A DNA stretch of 64,000 nucleotides from Chaetoderma sp. LZ-2023a (lineage: Eukaryota > Mollusca > Caudofoveata > Chaetodermatida > Chaetodermatidae), in contig CM067374.1 in NCBI GenBank assembly GCA_034401795.1, forward strand, positions 136,490,508 through 136,554,507, given 5' to 3'. Numbering within the stretch: position 1 is the first letter of the stretch; each line of letters starts with the position of its first letter. The position numbers and the translations under genes were made by a program. Of the stretch, positions 10,661 to 20,024 are shown piece by piece. The notes beneath the pieces are model-generated. The model was given only the letters and a program-made list of their open reading frames with translations. It had not been told where the DNA came from and did no database searches.

Positions 10661-11235
10661 AAACGTTGTTGTACACTTACTGCATAGATTTCTGGAAATT
10701 GAGATTCAGAGTGCAGGGACTGGGATCGATAGATCCCATCACGGGCAAAGCTTGGGTGGAGCTTAGCTAAAGATGGGTGTGGGCATATGTAAAACTGGAT
10801 TCCTCCATTGATTATGACGTCACATACTCGACTGACAGATCATATCCGTCTACTGATCTGTAAGGTTTTTAATTAATTACTCAGAATTATTGCACAGAAT
10901 CGAATTTTAAGGATGGCAAACAAGCGGCTATATTAGATTTTGAACTTGGAACAATTTTGACTGGAATCCTCTTAAGTCTCAATGTCACAAAGGATAGATT
11001 TACAGTCAATCAATCAAAGGTACATAGAGCTATCACCCAGAGAGTTATTGTAAAACAGTTTGCCTGTTAACAATACTGTATTTCACAGTCAGATCTTTGT
11101 GAGCATAATCTCAATATGCCAGCTTTGTATTTCCAGGGTGTTGAAACAAGTGACCAAAACTACAAAGACTGACCTCACGGAAGCTGATATTCAAGATAGC
11201 CACCTTGTGGACATTTTGGATTTTGCATCCAGATG
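10661..11235. other. SETD4 intron sequence with a short inverted repeat copy
   Basis: Mostly unassigned. At 10715-10790 there is a reverse-complement copy of the sequence at about 15600-15700 (AGCTAAGCTCCACCCA... and TGGGATCGATCG...), related to the minisatellite unit at 345-585. Confidence 0.5.
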
Positions 11236-11705
11236 TATATAGGCTTGTACAATTATTACTGTGCATGATCATGATAGATTATTTAAGAATAATCATGATT
11301 ACTCGATTAATCGGCTTGGTTAGAAAAAACATTGACATAACAACAAAGGCATATGAATGATGAAAGCAGCAATGGTGTTTAGAAATGCACATTTGCAGAC
11401 CAAGAGAAGACTATTTTTGAAAATGTATCACTGGAATGTCTGGGTCGAACATTGAGCCAGGCATTCCAATGATATATTTTCAATAATACTTTTCTCTTGG
11501 CCTGCAAATAAACATGCACTCAACTGAGAAAAATGTAAATTTTCGTGATTGATTGCATTAAAGAGTAATTAAAAGGTAGGCTTTGAAATATTTTATGCTG
11601 TAGAATTATTCACGATTATTTGACTATTTCATTTTTAATCATATAAATTCACAATTTAAATAATAATTACGATTTACAATTTAATCACATAGTCACGCCA
11701 GCCTA
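11236..11705. mobile_element. Small hAT-like MITE (470 bp) with AATCATGATT-rich ends
   Basis: An 8-bp direct repeat TCCAGATG flanks it (11228-11235 and 11706-11713). The inner ends are TATATAGGCTTG and CACGCCAGCCTA, and both terminal regions are rich in AATCGTGATTA-type motifs. No coding capacity. hAT-like by target-duplication length. Confidence 0.65.
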
Positions 11706-11713
11706 TCCAGATG

Positions 11714-12215
11714 AATTGTAAAATGGACCATGCCAACACTGAATTCTTTTCTAATGTTTTGAATGACTGAGTTAAAGCAATGAAGAGATTTTCAAGATGG
11801 TTGCCTCTTGCCTGGTGATTTTGGACTTTGCATTTAAAGACTAATCACCCACGGCACCTTTTCTAATGTTTTGAATCATTTGGTTAAAGCTAGTTAGAGC
11901 TATCTGACAGAAATCAAATTTCAAGGTCACCTAGTGACCATTTTGTATTTCCAATTCATATTACATGGAAACCAAGATGGTTGCTCGGTGGCCATGTCAA
12001 ATTTCACATCTGGACCAACCTTACTGTGATGCTTCCCATAACACCACCAATTGACATCACATCCATTTGATCTGTCACTCAAGTAGGATGTCATAATCAA
12101 CTATATCACAAGTTAGCCGATGTCACAATCATAATAATGTATGGGTCTGCCATGAAAACCAAAAAGTCAGTAACAAGTGTACGAATTGTATGTTTTTGAT
12201 AAATAATAAGTATTC
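11714..12215. other. SETD4 intron sequence without recognised genes
   Basis: Contains repeated phrases such as TTTTCTAATGTTTTGAAT (near 11748 and 11860) and 'aagatggttgc', which suggests old, degraded repeats. No coding segment seen. Confidence 0.45.
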
Positions 12216-12300
12216 TATTGAATATTTTGAAACTAATTTTACTGGCAGCTGTTGCGTAGCAACAGGTTCCATTTAAATTAGTGTCAAAATATTCAACAGC
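12216..12300. mobile_element. Palindromic MITE next to SETD4 exon
   Basis: Arms TTGAATATTTTGAAACTAAT and its imperfect complement (ATTAGTGTCAAAATATTCAA) surround GCTGTTGC...GCAACAG. Same family as 3300-3392. It lies 70 bp from the SETD4 splice donor at 12369. Confidence 0.72.
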
Positions 12301-12369
12301 TTTCTTCTACAGTTGTCTTGAAATTGGGGCAATTACAAGGGTTAAAGAACCAACATCTTGTCACGTTAC

Positions 12370-12793
12370 CTTGGCGAGCGGTGAATGATTGAGTAGATCA
12401 AAGAATGGAACCAAAATGAAATCTTTATCATCCTCCATGAAGCAGGCAGCGAGTGACTCTGGTGTTTTTGCATACACACACCGACTGTTCACGCAATACC
12501 AGACATAACAAAATGACTCATATGTTAGAGTCAACTTAAAATCTGCTGCAAATGTTTGACAGAGACTCTGTATTTTCACAAAACTGGAATGAATCTTATC
12601 ACACAGCTTCACCACTTGTTGCACAATGTTACTCGGCAATACTTCCAACTGTTGCTGTAGAAAATATGAGGGTGTTGTAAATGATTTTGGCAGCATGTCA
12701 ATGTATGGTTTCCATGGTGACAACGTTGTGCGTTGTTTTTCGTAAAGAAGGAAAAGGCACATGGCTTCATGGAGACTGAGTCGTGTAGCAGAT
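12370..12793 (-). CDS. SETD4: SETD4-like lysine methyltransferase, third exon seen (SET insert and NHS motif)
   Basis: This 424-nt exon encodes SATRLSLHEAMCLFLLYEKQ through WKPYIDMLPKSF to FFDLLNHSPLAK. The W-K-P-Y...LP-K block and the DLLNHSP motif (the SET NHS motif that helps bind SAM) are characteristic of SETD4 and its SETD3/SETD6/RuBisCO-LSMT relatives. A TTTCAAATCTCAG acceptor precedes it and a GTAACG donor follows. The split serine codon (TC + A) joins the exon ending at 13533 in frame, and the phase-0 end joins the exon at 195. No stop or frameshift is seen, so the gene looks functional in this window. Confidence 0.92.
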
Positions 12794-13532
12794 CTGAGAT
12801 TTGAAACATACACATATTAGCCACATAAGGCAAAGGCCTCCCCCCAAGTGATAATTGTTGTTCATTTTAACTAATACCTTACACTAGAAAGGTTTTGTCA
12901 AATTCATTATATTATAAAGGATTTGTCAAACTCATTACATTTTAAAAAACCTAATTCATTACATTTAAATGATTTGTCATACATATAAACGACTTGTCTA
13001 ATTCATTACATTCCAAATGAGTCATTATTCCGTACATTAAATAAATGATTTCTTTAACCATTATCATTCAGATGTCAATATTCTATATTTTACTTTGCCA
13101 ATAGCAAAGAAACTGGGGTACCTTTTTCAACAATCTTAGTGGATGATGTATCCATCTACAACAGCAAACATCTTCCACCAAATTTCTTGAAAAATTAACA
13201 CCAGTTCATCTTTTAATTTAATTTGAACATTTTAAATTTGGTGGTAAAAGTAAACAATTAGTTCATGATTGGTAGTGAAACTTGAGATTATTGCTCATTT
13301 ACAGGACAAGAGCACCAGAATGAATGACTGTTATCATGCCAGTCATCTCAGTGATAGACTTTCAAAAATAATCTTCTCTTGCCCTGTAAATGGACATTCC
13401 TTAAAACCATTGCAGTGGTCCATTTTTCGGCAGCCTGCTGATTAAATAGTTAATTCCTTACACTAAATAACAGCATTGTATTATTAGGTCAGCTGGTTAA
13501 TTTATACAACTATAGTACAATGTGATACTTAC
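12794..13532. other. SETD4 intron (739 bp)
   Basis: AT-rich, with several copies of ATGATTTGTCAAACTCATTACATT-like phrases (about 12895-13060) forming a weak short tandem repeat. No other feature seen. Confidence 0.6.
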
Positions 13533-13659
13533 GACTTAATGAAAACACCAATCCTGCTGCTCAGCACAGACTCAGCTGTAATTGTAGCTTCATATGGAAT
13601 AGCCAGGATTGTCTCCCCTGCTGATATACACTTACACGTCTGCAGTCCACGACCGGTAC
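13533..13659 (-). CDS. SETD4: SETD4-like lysine methyltransferase, second exon seen (SET N-terminal GRG motif)
   Basis: A 127-nt exon that was too small to stand out as an open frame. On the minus strand it follows the acceptor TGATTGATTAG and ends at donor GTAAGT. With the previous exon it reads FPGTGRGLQTCKCISAGETI and then LAIPYEATITAESVLSS. T-G-R-G-L is the SET-domain G-x-G motif for SAM binding. Both split codons (G|GT and TC|A) join the neighbouring exons in frame, strong support for the model. Confidence 0.9.
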
Positions 13660-14043
13660 CTAATCAATCACAGTTAGGATAGAGATTTAATCAGTTTCTT
13701 CATCACCATGAAAGACCAAAGGAGATGCGACAAATTATTATGCATAATTAGCATTTCACACAATTCACGCAAACTTTCAGCAACATTATCTCCTAAATGT
13801 GGTCCAGCCTTTCTTCTTGTGACTCCAAGTATACAGAATAATAATGAGCTTTCTGGCATCAGTGCAATAAGGCGTAACCATTTCATGATGAAGCCAGGCA
13901 AAACAAACCTCTGCATTGGCCTTGAAGAATATCCATTTACAGGGTATGAGAAAATTATTTCGGAAAGTTTACCACTGGAAAGACTGACTTGAGAAAGTCA
14001 TTCCAGCAGTAAATTTTAAACAAGGCAAATCAATAAATTGATG
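13660..14043. other. SETD4 intron sequence, nothing recognised
   Basis: Part of the 1.55 kb intron between 15213 and 13659. No convincing coding segment or repeat seen. Confidence 0.5.
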
Positions 14044-14964
14044 TATGCTCCCCGAAGGCATACTCTGCAAAGAAAGTGAATGGATAACCACGAAGGCATA
14101 TGCTTCAGGGAAAGGTTTGGAACTTTCAGCAGGACAAATCTATGTGAAATTAATTTATTTAATAAACATATAACCAGAAATTCTAATAGCAAAATACAAC
14201 AAATTTGTTCAGTGAACAAAGTTTAACAGTTTAAACATTTTAGCTAGGAATGAAATTGTCAATGAGATATCACCACATTAAGCCATCCTTAAAATATTGT
14301 TGGTTTTGGGTAATGATGTTAAATCCACAATTTGGAGAGTAGGAATAATTCGGTGGGCCATCATTCTTTTGGTCTGGCGGGATTTGTCCTAACGAACAAT
14401 TTGTTACGGATAGCTTAATAAAAGCAAAATCTAAGTTTCTCTAAATAAACACACTTAGACTTTGCTTGGCACCATATGAAAAATACATATAAAAACTATG
14501 TTCAAAATGAGATTTTCGGTAATAATCAATACCAAGTTTGGTGACCATATGTGAAAAAGTCTTGAAATTATAACCCGGAGAAACATTTTCTGTGATATTC
14601 AGTTGACCATGAAAAGTAGGTCAGCATGACCTATTTTTCATACTGTGCACACCTTCTCCCTAACATGCATCCATATACCAAGTTTGGTGACCATATGTGA
14701 AAAAGTCTTGAAATTATAGCCCGGACAAACATTTTCTGTGATATTCAATCGACCATGAAAAGTAGGTCAGCATGACCTACGTTTGACCTACTTTTGATAC
14801 TATGCACACCTTCTCCCTAAGATGCATCCACATACCAAGTTTGGTGACCATATGTGAGTCTTGAAACTATGCTCCGGACAAACTTATATATGGTGAATGG
14901 ACGGACGGATGAATGGACAAAGCGGCGACTATATGCTCCCGCAAATTTTTTTTCGGGGAGCATA
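14044..14964. mobile_element. Non-autonomous element with TATGCTCCCCGAA ends and internal tandem repeats
   Basis: Terminal inverted repeats TATGCTCCCCGAA (14044) and TTCGGGGAGCATA (ending 14964). Inside are three direct copies of a unit of about 150 bp containing ACCAAGTTTGGTGACCATAT (starting 14531, 14677, 14834), followed in the first two copies by a phrase about AAAGTAGGTCAGCATGACC. No coding capacity. It lies in the SETD4 intron. Confidence 0.7.
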
Positions 14965-15212
14965 AAAATAATCTTCACTTGGTCAGCAAATGGACAGTTA
15001 ATAAGCAGCTATTTTTCAATTTCTTTACCAGATTTTTCCATTAAAGCGTTAAATAATCAATATCTTGTGCACACTCCCACCCACCCACCCTTCACTTGAG
15101 TCATCAAAATATTACTTATGTGAGTATCACTCGCACTCACCATAACAAGCAAATACACTAGAACAGTGAAACCAGACATTGTATTTGGAGACATACATGT
15201 AGCAGTGCAAAC

Positions 15213-15402
15213 CTGGAAAATGTGCTGGCCTCAAATATGTGGACTTCACTCTGAAATCAAACTGTCGTTTCAACCACTGAGAAAGCCGGCGAAATGATAA
15301 TTCTTCACTTAAGGAGCTGCCCACACTAATATGTCCATGGCGCTTTTTGCGTCGCCGGTGTCGCCATGCCCGACCCTTTGAATTTGCAGTGTGCTGTGAC
15401 AT
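15213..15402 (-). CDS. SETD4: SETD4-like lysine methyltransferase, first coding exon
   Basis: It starts at ATG (15402) and encodes MSQHTANSKGRAWRHRRRKK, a very basic N-terminus typical of SETD4, then LSQWLKRQFDFR and LRPAHFPG. It ends at donor GTTTGC after the first base of a Gly codon, which is completed in the next exon. The four exons seen add up to 916 nt, about 305 codons. A longer 5' leader with non-coding exons cannot be excluded. DIRS element 2 begins 738 bp upstream of this ATG. Confidence 0.88.
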
Positions 15403-15542
15403 CACTATACATGACTTTGTGATGGTGTTCTAAGGGTCAGTGTTGGTCACACACTCTGAATGGTCCGCCATCCTTCAACCTTGACTCTTTGCCTAAGACT
15501 TAGCTCCATTCTAAACACTAACAAAAATGAAACACAGTTAAC

Positions 15543-15579
<37 letters not shown>

Positions 15580-16139
15580 CTCCCCCTGAATGTGAAAGAA
15601 GGTATTGCAATGGACATTTCCGGTTTTAGCTATGCCCCGCCCATCTCTAGCTAAGCTCCACCCACACCTCGCTCGTGTTGGGATCGATCGCTATCTGAAC
15701 ACCCTGACTATCAATTTCCAAAAAACTAGATGCCTAAGGCATCAACAGCGCCCAGTAAAATTAGTTTCAAAATATTCAACAGAATGTTTATTAAATAGCA
15801 AAGAATTACAAAGACATACAATTCATACAATGTGTCGGAGTAGTTGAGATTTCATGACGTAATGATTATGTCATCATACACACGCTGAGCTGATAATGAC
15901 GTCATACGAGGTCAGATGATGGATGGATACTCTGGAATGGTGAATTGTGTACATGACTCACCATGGCTGTATCTCAGTAAAGTTCTACTGATTCCATTTT
16001 GCTCAAATTTCAACCCTTTAATGGTTAAATTGGTTGAAGAAATTGCAATTCTTTTCAGAGAAAATGTCAAATTTGCAAAAATGGTCTTCTTGATCCAGAT
16101 GCAAATAGACATTTCTAAAGAGCATTGTGCACAGATACT
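15403..16139. other. Upstream flank of SETD4, with repeats
   Basis: Possible promoter region, but no TATA box is evident. It holds an (ATT)n run at 15547-15578, an AGCTATGCCCCGCCC-containing repeat at about 15620-15700, half of a palindromic MITE at 15733-15782 (CCCAGTAAAATTAGTTTCAA), and TGACGTCA-like sites near 15897. Confidence 0.5.
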
Positions 16140-16177
16140 AAACGAAATCTAGGATTTCTTTTTTCACGAGAGAGTTG

Positions 16178-16367
16178 ATACTTACCTCCCTAATACTTTT
16201 GATATTGCTAAATATTGGCTTTCACTCAATAAACACTCAGATTTAAAACAGTTAGGTGCCCCTACTGGGCAGGGAGTCAGAGCGTAGTCTGGCGGATGCC
16301 AGCCCCACCACCGCGCATGCGCAGACTAGCACTTCCTCTGACTAGATTATTGGCTGACACACATGCA
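16178..16367. repeat. Element 2 left inverted terminal repeat
   Basis: Matches the reverse complement of 22981-23173. It contains CCACCGCGCATGCGCAGACT, as does element 1 with one difference. Confidence 0.9.
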
Positions 16368-16425
16368 ACTATTAAGAGCCTGAAGACCGAGCCTCTGTGG
16401 GGTGGAGAGGCCGGGTCCGTATCTA

Positions 16426-16523
16426 GGGAGGTAAGTATCAACTCTCTCGTGAAAAAAGAAATCCTAGATTTCGTTTATTTCACTTCAAGAGTATACTTAC
16501 CTCCCTAATACTTTTGATATTGC
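16426..16523. repeat. Element 2 internal complementary region (ICR)
   Basis: First half complements this element's own left tip (GAAATCTAGGATTTC pairs with GAAATCCTAGATTTC). Second half complements its right tip (CACTTCAAGAG with CTCTTGAAGTG). Both sites differ from element 1, and in each element the ICR follows its own tips. Confidence 0.9.
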
Positions 16524-17055
16524 CAGAATTCGAAAGTGAATCTGGCGGGAGGGAGGCGAGGTCAAAAGACCAGCTCATCCCTATACGCTTTTCTGCGTTT
16601 AAGGCACTTAAACTTCTGAAACTGTAAGAAAAAACAGTCAGGATTTGACTAACCATCGGATAACACCACCGATGTATGAGAGATGACCGAATGTCATATG
16701 CGCTCCCCCCCCTCCTTCCTGGGAGGAAGAGTCGACTGACCTCAATGTCCTATACGCTCTCTACATACAAGTGCCATGTACTACAGGACAGAGACGAAAA
16801 AGCTCCATTTTCGTAACTCTCAACAATGAACCACACAAATACACAAACCATCACCATATTAATAACGGGTAATCGTGACAATACAATCAACAACGGACAA
16901 CACATGAACAAGACTGACCTTGTTGAAAATGGCTGCTGACATCATCTTCCCATCGGTAAAGACTGATGCAGGCCCAAAAAAGTGGGTGTTTCCATAAATT
17001 AATTGTGAAATATATAAGTAATGAGGAAAAACCTCCTCAAAAAATATAAACCGAT

Positions 17056-19641
17056 TTATTTTTTCAAAACCGACAAGGCGAGAGGATTAGAGGTGTCACG
17101 GAGATAATGGTCTGTAAAACTTGACTCACAGTGCCACTGAGCCACCGACATAATATCATCCACAGGGACCCCATTAAATAGGGCCGTGGATGTCACTACG
17201 CCGCGGACACTGTGAGCCTTGGCCACGTCAACCTGCTTCCCGGTGGCGGATTTATGGCAAAACTGAATGCATTCCACAATCCACCTGGAAATGGTGTCCT
17301 TAGAAGCCCTCCCATGGGGTTCAATATATGACAACCATAACGCTGACTGGTCGGTGCGCCATGCCGCCGTACGTTGTTTGTACCGGCGCAGCGCCCGGAC
17401 GGGACACCATGCTTTAGAATTAGGATCATATCTAGTTAAAGCAGGCAAAATAATAGGTTGACCTGGATATTTCAACGACTGATTTTTAGCCAAGAAATTA
17501 ATCCTAGGTAGCAGCTTAAGGCCTTCCCCTGAAACCACAAAACGGTCATCCTCGGCTGATAAGGCATGAATTTCACTCCTACGCCTAGCCGAGGCCGCAG
17601 CAATTAAAAACACAGTCTTCAGTGTTAATAGTTTCATAGAAATGGAACTAAGTGGTTCAAAAGGCTTATCACCTAGTACTTGAAGCACTAGCGATAAACT
17701 CCAAGACGGAATCACCGGTGGATTCCTTGGTCTTAGATTGCCCATGCCTTTAATTAATACATTCAATGTATTTACTTCATCACTTCCCCTCTTAGCCAAG
17801 CAAGGAATAACAGACATTAATGCTGACTTATAACCAGCAATAGAGTTAGGCTTGAGGCTATAGGCATCATAGAGGTGACAGAGGAAATCAGCTACTACTT
17901 GAATAGATGAATCCATTGGATCAATACATCTTTTTGAGCACCATTCTGCAAATCTGTTGATTTTATAATTATATGCTCTGGAGGTTGACCCCCTCCTGGC
18001 TTTGGCCATAAACATGGCTGCTTGCTCAGAAAAGCCCTCCTTAATTCTAGATTCCTTGACAACATCCACGCAGTCAATCTGAACATTGACGGATTGTTGT
18101 GAAGGGCCTTGCCCTGGAAGATAATATCGTCCATCAGAGGCAGAGGAACCGGATTGCAGACCAGAAGGTCCAGCAGATCCGTATACCATGATCGGCTTGG
18201 CCAATCCGGGGCGATCAGAAGCACTTGGCATTCCTCTTGTCTGATTTTCTGAAGAATTTTTGGAATCAGGATTGCTGGAGGGAATGCGTATGCATACATT
18301 CTCCCCCAGCTGATAGCTAACGCATCTGTTGCGAAAGCGCTTGGATCCGGAATCGGAGAGACGTACGTCGTCATCTTCGCATTCTTCTTCGTTGCGAACA
18401 AATCGATGTTGGGTTTCCCCCAATGGTCGAACAGACGATCCGCCACACATTGATTTAGTTGCCATTCCGTGGGTAAAACACTCATCCTTCGGCTCAATGA
18501 GTCTGCTAGCAGGTTTAACCTTCCCGGAATATGAACTGCTTTCAAGGTAATCTGGTGATCCAGACACCAACAAAGCAGTTTCCATGTCATCATACAGAGA
18601 CTGGGCGACTTCGTTCCGCCCTGGCGGTTTATGTAAGTCACAACTGTTGAGTTGTCTGAACGAATAAGAACAATCTTGCCCTGAACTTTCTGTAAGAAAT
18701 GTTCCAGGCCCAGGACTACTGCTCTTAGCTCCAGTAGATTTATATGTTCCTGTGACTGTTCCAGATTCCAAAGCCCTGATATCGTGGATTCTTCCAGGCA
18801 AGCTCCCCAGCCCTCCATCGATGCATCTGTATACACAGTCACCTGAGGGTGGGGAGGGGTTAGCAAAACCCCCGGCAAGAGATTCTCTGTATTCAACCAC
18901 CATTGCAGGTGGTGAATCAGAGGCGCCAACACTGACACATTCGAGTCCAGCGAACCTGTACTCTGGGTCCATTGTGTCATGAGAAACAACTGGATCGGCC
19001 GCCTGCGTAAGGCGGCCTGAGGAATGACTGGTTCCAACGAAACCATCAACCCCAGCATTCTCAAGTAAACCCGTGCCAGGACATGACGACTGTCGCACAC
19101 TGACTGAATCAACGAGATGAGTATTTGAACTCTCTCCTGAGTAGGATAAACATATCCTGTCTCTAGATCGAAGAACATCCCCAGGTAAACAAACTTCTGG
19201 GATGGAGTCAGCTCTGATTTTGGGAAATTGATCATCCAGCCCAAGTCTGTGAGAATTTTCAAAACAATCTCCAGATTGGCGGACAAACTTTCCCGGGTGT
19301 GCGCTTTCAACAGCCAGTCGTCTATGTACGTGTGGACTGCTATGCTTCTCCTGCGGAGGTATGCTGTGATCGCAAGAACCACACGGGTGAAAACCCGAGG
19401 AGCCGTGGAAATTCCGAAGGGCAACACCCTGAATTCCCACTGTCTGCCCTGGAATGCAAATCTCAGGAAGCGACAGAAACTCCCGTGGATGGGGATGTGG
19501 AAATAAGCGTCCTTCAAATCTATCGACGCCGTCCACATCCCCCTCTCCAACCCCGCCAACACCGAGTGCACCGTTTCCATCTTGAAACTGGGCGTCTCGA
19601 TGAACTTGTTCAATGGCTTGAGGTTGAGAATCGGTCTCCAC
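17056..19641 (-). CDS. Element 2 tyrosine recombinase (long frame overlapping RT)
   Basis: An open frame of 861 codons. The recombinase proper is the last ~390 residues (from an ATG at 18231). It reads ARRGSTSRAYNYKINRFAEW (core-binding part), ARRRSEIHALSAEDDRF (first catalytic Arg), HSVRGVVTSTALFNGVP (H-x-x-R) and WHCESSFTDHYLRDTSNP (catalytic Tyr in DHY). All key residues are present, so the enzyme could be active. It would cut and rejoin DNA to integrate the circular element without an integrase. The upstream 470 codons overlap the RT/RNase H frame and encode a Ser/Gly/His/Arg-rich sequence of unknown value. In DIRS1 the YR and RT frames are also reported to overlap extensively. Confidence 0.85.
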   Translation of the reverse strand: METDSQPQAIEQVHRDAQFQDGNGALGVGGVGEGDVDGVDRFEGRLFPHPHPREFLSLPEICIPGQTVGIQGVALRNFHGSSGFHPCGSCDHSIPPQEKHSSPHVHRRLAVESAHPGKFVRQSGDCFENSHRLGLDDQFPKIRADSIPEVCLPGDVLRSRDRICLSYSGESSNTHLVDSVSVRQSSCPGTGLLENAGVDGFVGTSHSSGRLTQAADPVVSHDTMDPEYRFAGLECVSVGASDSPPAMVVEYRESLAGGFANPSPPSGDCVYRCIDGGLGSLPGRIHDIRALESGTVTGTYKSTGAKSSSPGPGTFLTESSGQDCSYSFRQLNSCDLHKPPGRNEVAQSLYDDMETALLVSGSPDYLESSSYSGKVKPASRLIEPKDECFTHGMATKSMCGGSSVRPLGETQHRFVRNEEECEDDDVRLSDSGSKRFRNRCVSYQLGENVCIRIPSSNPDSKNSSENQTRGMPSASDRPGLAKPIMVYGSAGPSGLQSGSSASDGRYYLPGQGPSQQSVNVQIDCVDVVKESRIKEGFSEQAAMFMAKARRGSTSRAYNYKINRFAEWCSKRCIDPMDSSIQVVADFLCHLYDAYSLKPNSIAGYKSALMSVIPCLAKRGSDEVNTLNVLIKGMGNLRPRNPPVIPSWSLSLVLQVLGDKPFEPLSSISMKLLTLKTVFLIAAASARRRSEIHALSAEDDRFVVSGEGLKLLPRINFLAKNQSLKYPGQPIILPALTRYDPNSKAWCPVRALRRYKQRTAAWRTDQSALWLSYIEPHGRASKDTISRWIVECIQFCHKSATGKQVDVAKAHSVRGVVTSTALFNGVPVDDIMSVAQWHCESSFTDHYLRDTSNPLALSVLKK

Positions 19642-19991
19642 CCACCGTGCGTTTTGTTACTAAGAACAGGGTTGAATAGAAGCCCGGACACCTTTGTGCC
19701 GGCTGAATAGCTCCCTTTTGTATGAGGGAATTTATCTCCTCCTCGATACACAACCTTTGCTCTGGATCTCTCGGAATGGGAGTCCAGACTGGCACCAGAG
19801 ACAGTCGCGACGGCGGGCCTGTCACCCACTCTGGATGATACCCGACGGAAAGCCATCGCAAGACTAAACGGTCCTGAGTTAACCGTTCCCACTCTTGCAT
19901 GTGGCCGGCTAGCCGGCCTCCCACCGGCCCACCTAGGGACCGCGGTGGACACGAGGCATGCAAGAGCGGCACTGTCTCCGCCGCCATACAC
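17895..19991 (-). CDS. Element 2 reverse transcriptase-RNase H-methyltransferase-like protein (frameshifted near N-terminus)
   Basis: A 698-codon frame. From THGGWRPILNLKPLNKF onward it encodes RT (TYIDDWLLKAH catalytic box), RNase H (YTDASMEGWGACL, SDNSTVVTYINRQGG, HIPGRLNLLADSLSR) and the DIRS methyltransferase-like segment (DLFATKKNAKMTTYVSPIPD, then YAYAFPPAILIPKIL). The first ~110 residues are in the wrong frame. The matching N-terminal part (RLTQDRLVLRWLSVGYHPEW, GAIQPAQRCPGFYSTLFLVT) lies in the frame 20275-19610. Comparison with element 1 shows one base missing near 19650, so full-length RT would need a frameshift. The C-terminal part overlaps the YR frame. Confidence 0.87.
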   Translation of the reverse strand: MYGGGDSAALACLVSTAVPRWAGGRPASRPHARVGTVNSGPFSLAMAFRRVSSRVGDRPAVATVSGASLDSHSERSRAKVVYRGGDKFPHTKGSYSAGTKVSGLLFNPVLSNKTHGGWRPILNLKPLNKFIETPSFKMETVHSVLAGLERGMWTASIDLKDAYFHIPIHGSFCRFLRFAFQGRQWEFRVLPFGISTAPRVFTRVVLAITAYLRRRSIAVHTYIDDWLLKAHTRESLSANLEIVLKILTDLGWMINFPKSELTPSQKFVYLGMFFDLETGYVYPTQERVQILISLIQSVCDSRHVLARVYLRMLGLMVSLEPVIPQAALRRRPIQLFLMTQWTQSTGSLDSNVSVLAPLIHHLQWWLNTENLLPGVLLTPPHPQVTVYTDASMEGWGACLEESTISGLWNLEQSQEHINLLELRAVVLGLEHFLQKVQGKIVLIRSDNSTVVTYINRQGGTKSPSLCMMTWKLLCWCLDHQITLKAVHIPGRLNLLADSLSRRMSVLPTEWQLNQCVADRLFDHWGKPNIDLFATKKNAKMTTYVSPIPDPSAFATDALAISWGRMYAYAFPPAILIPKILQKIRQEECQVLLIAPDWPSRSWYTDLLDLLVCNPVPLPLMDDIIFQGKALHNNPSMFRLTAWMLSRNLELRRAFLSKQPCLWPKPGGGQPPEHIIIKSTDLQNGAQKDVLIQWIHLFK

Positions 19992-20024
19992 ACCGGAGTG
20001 GTTCTTACCGCGGTAAGCGTCCTG

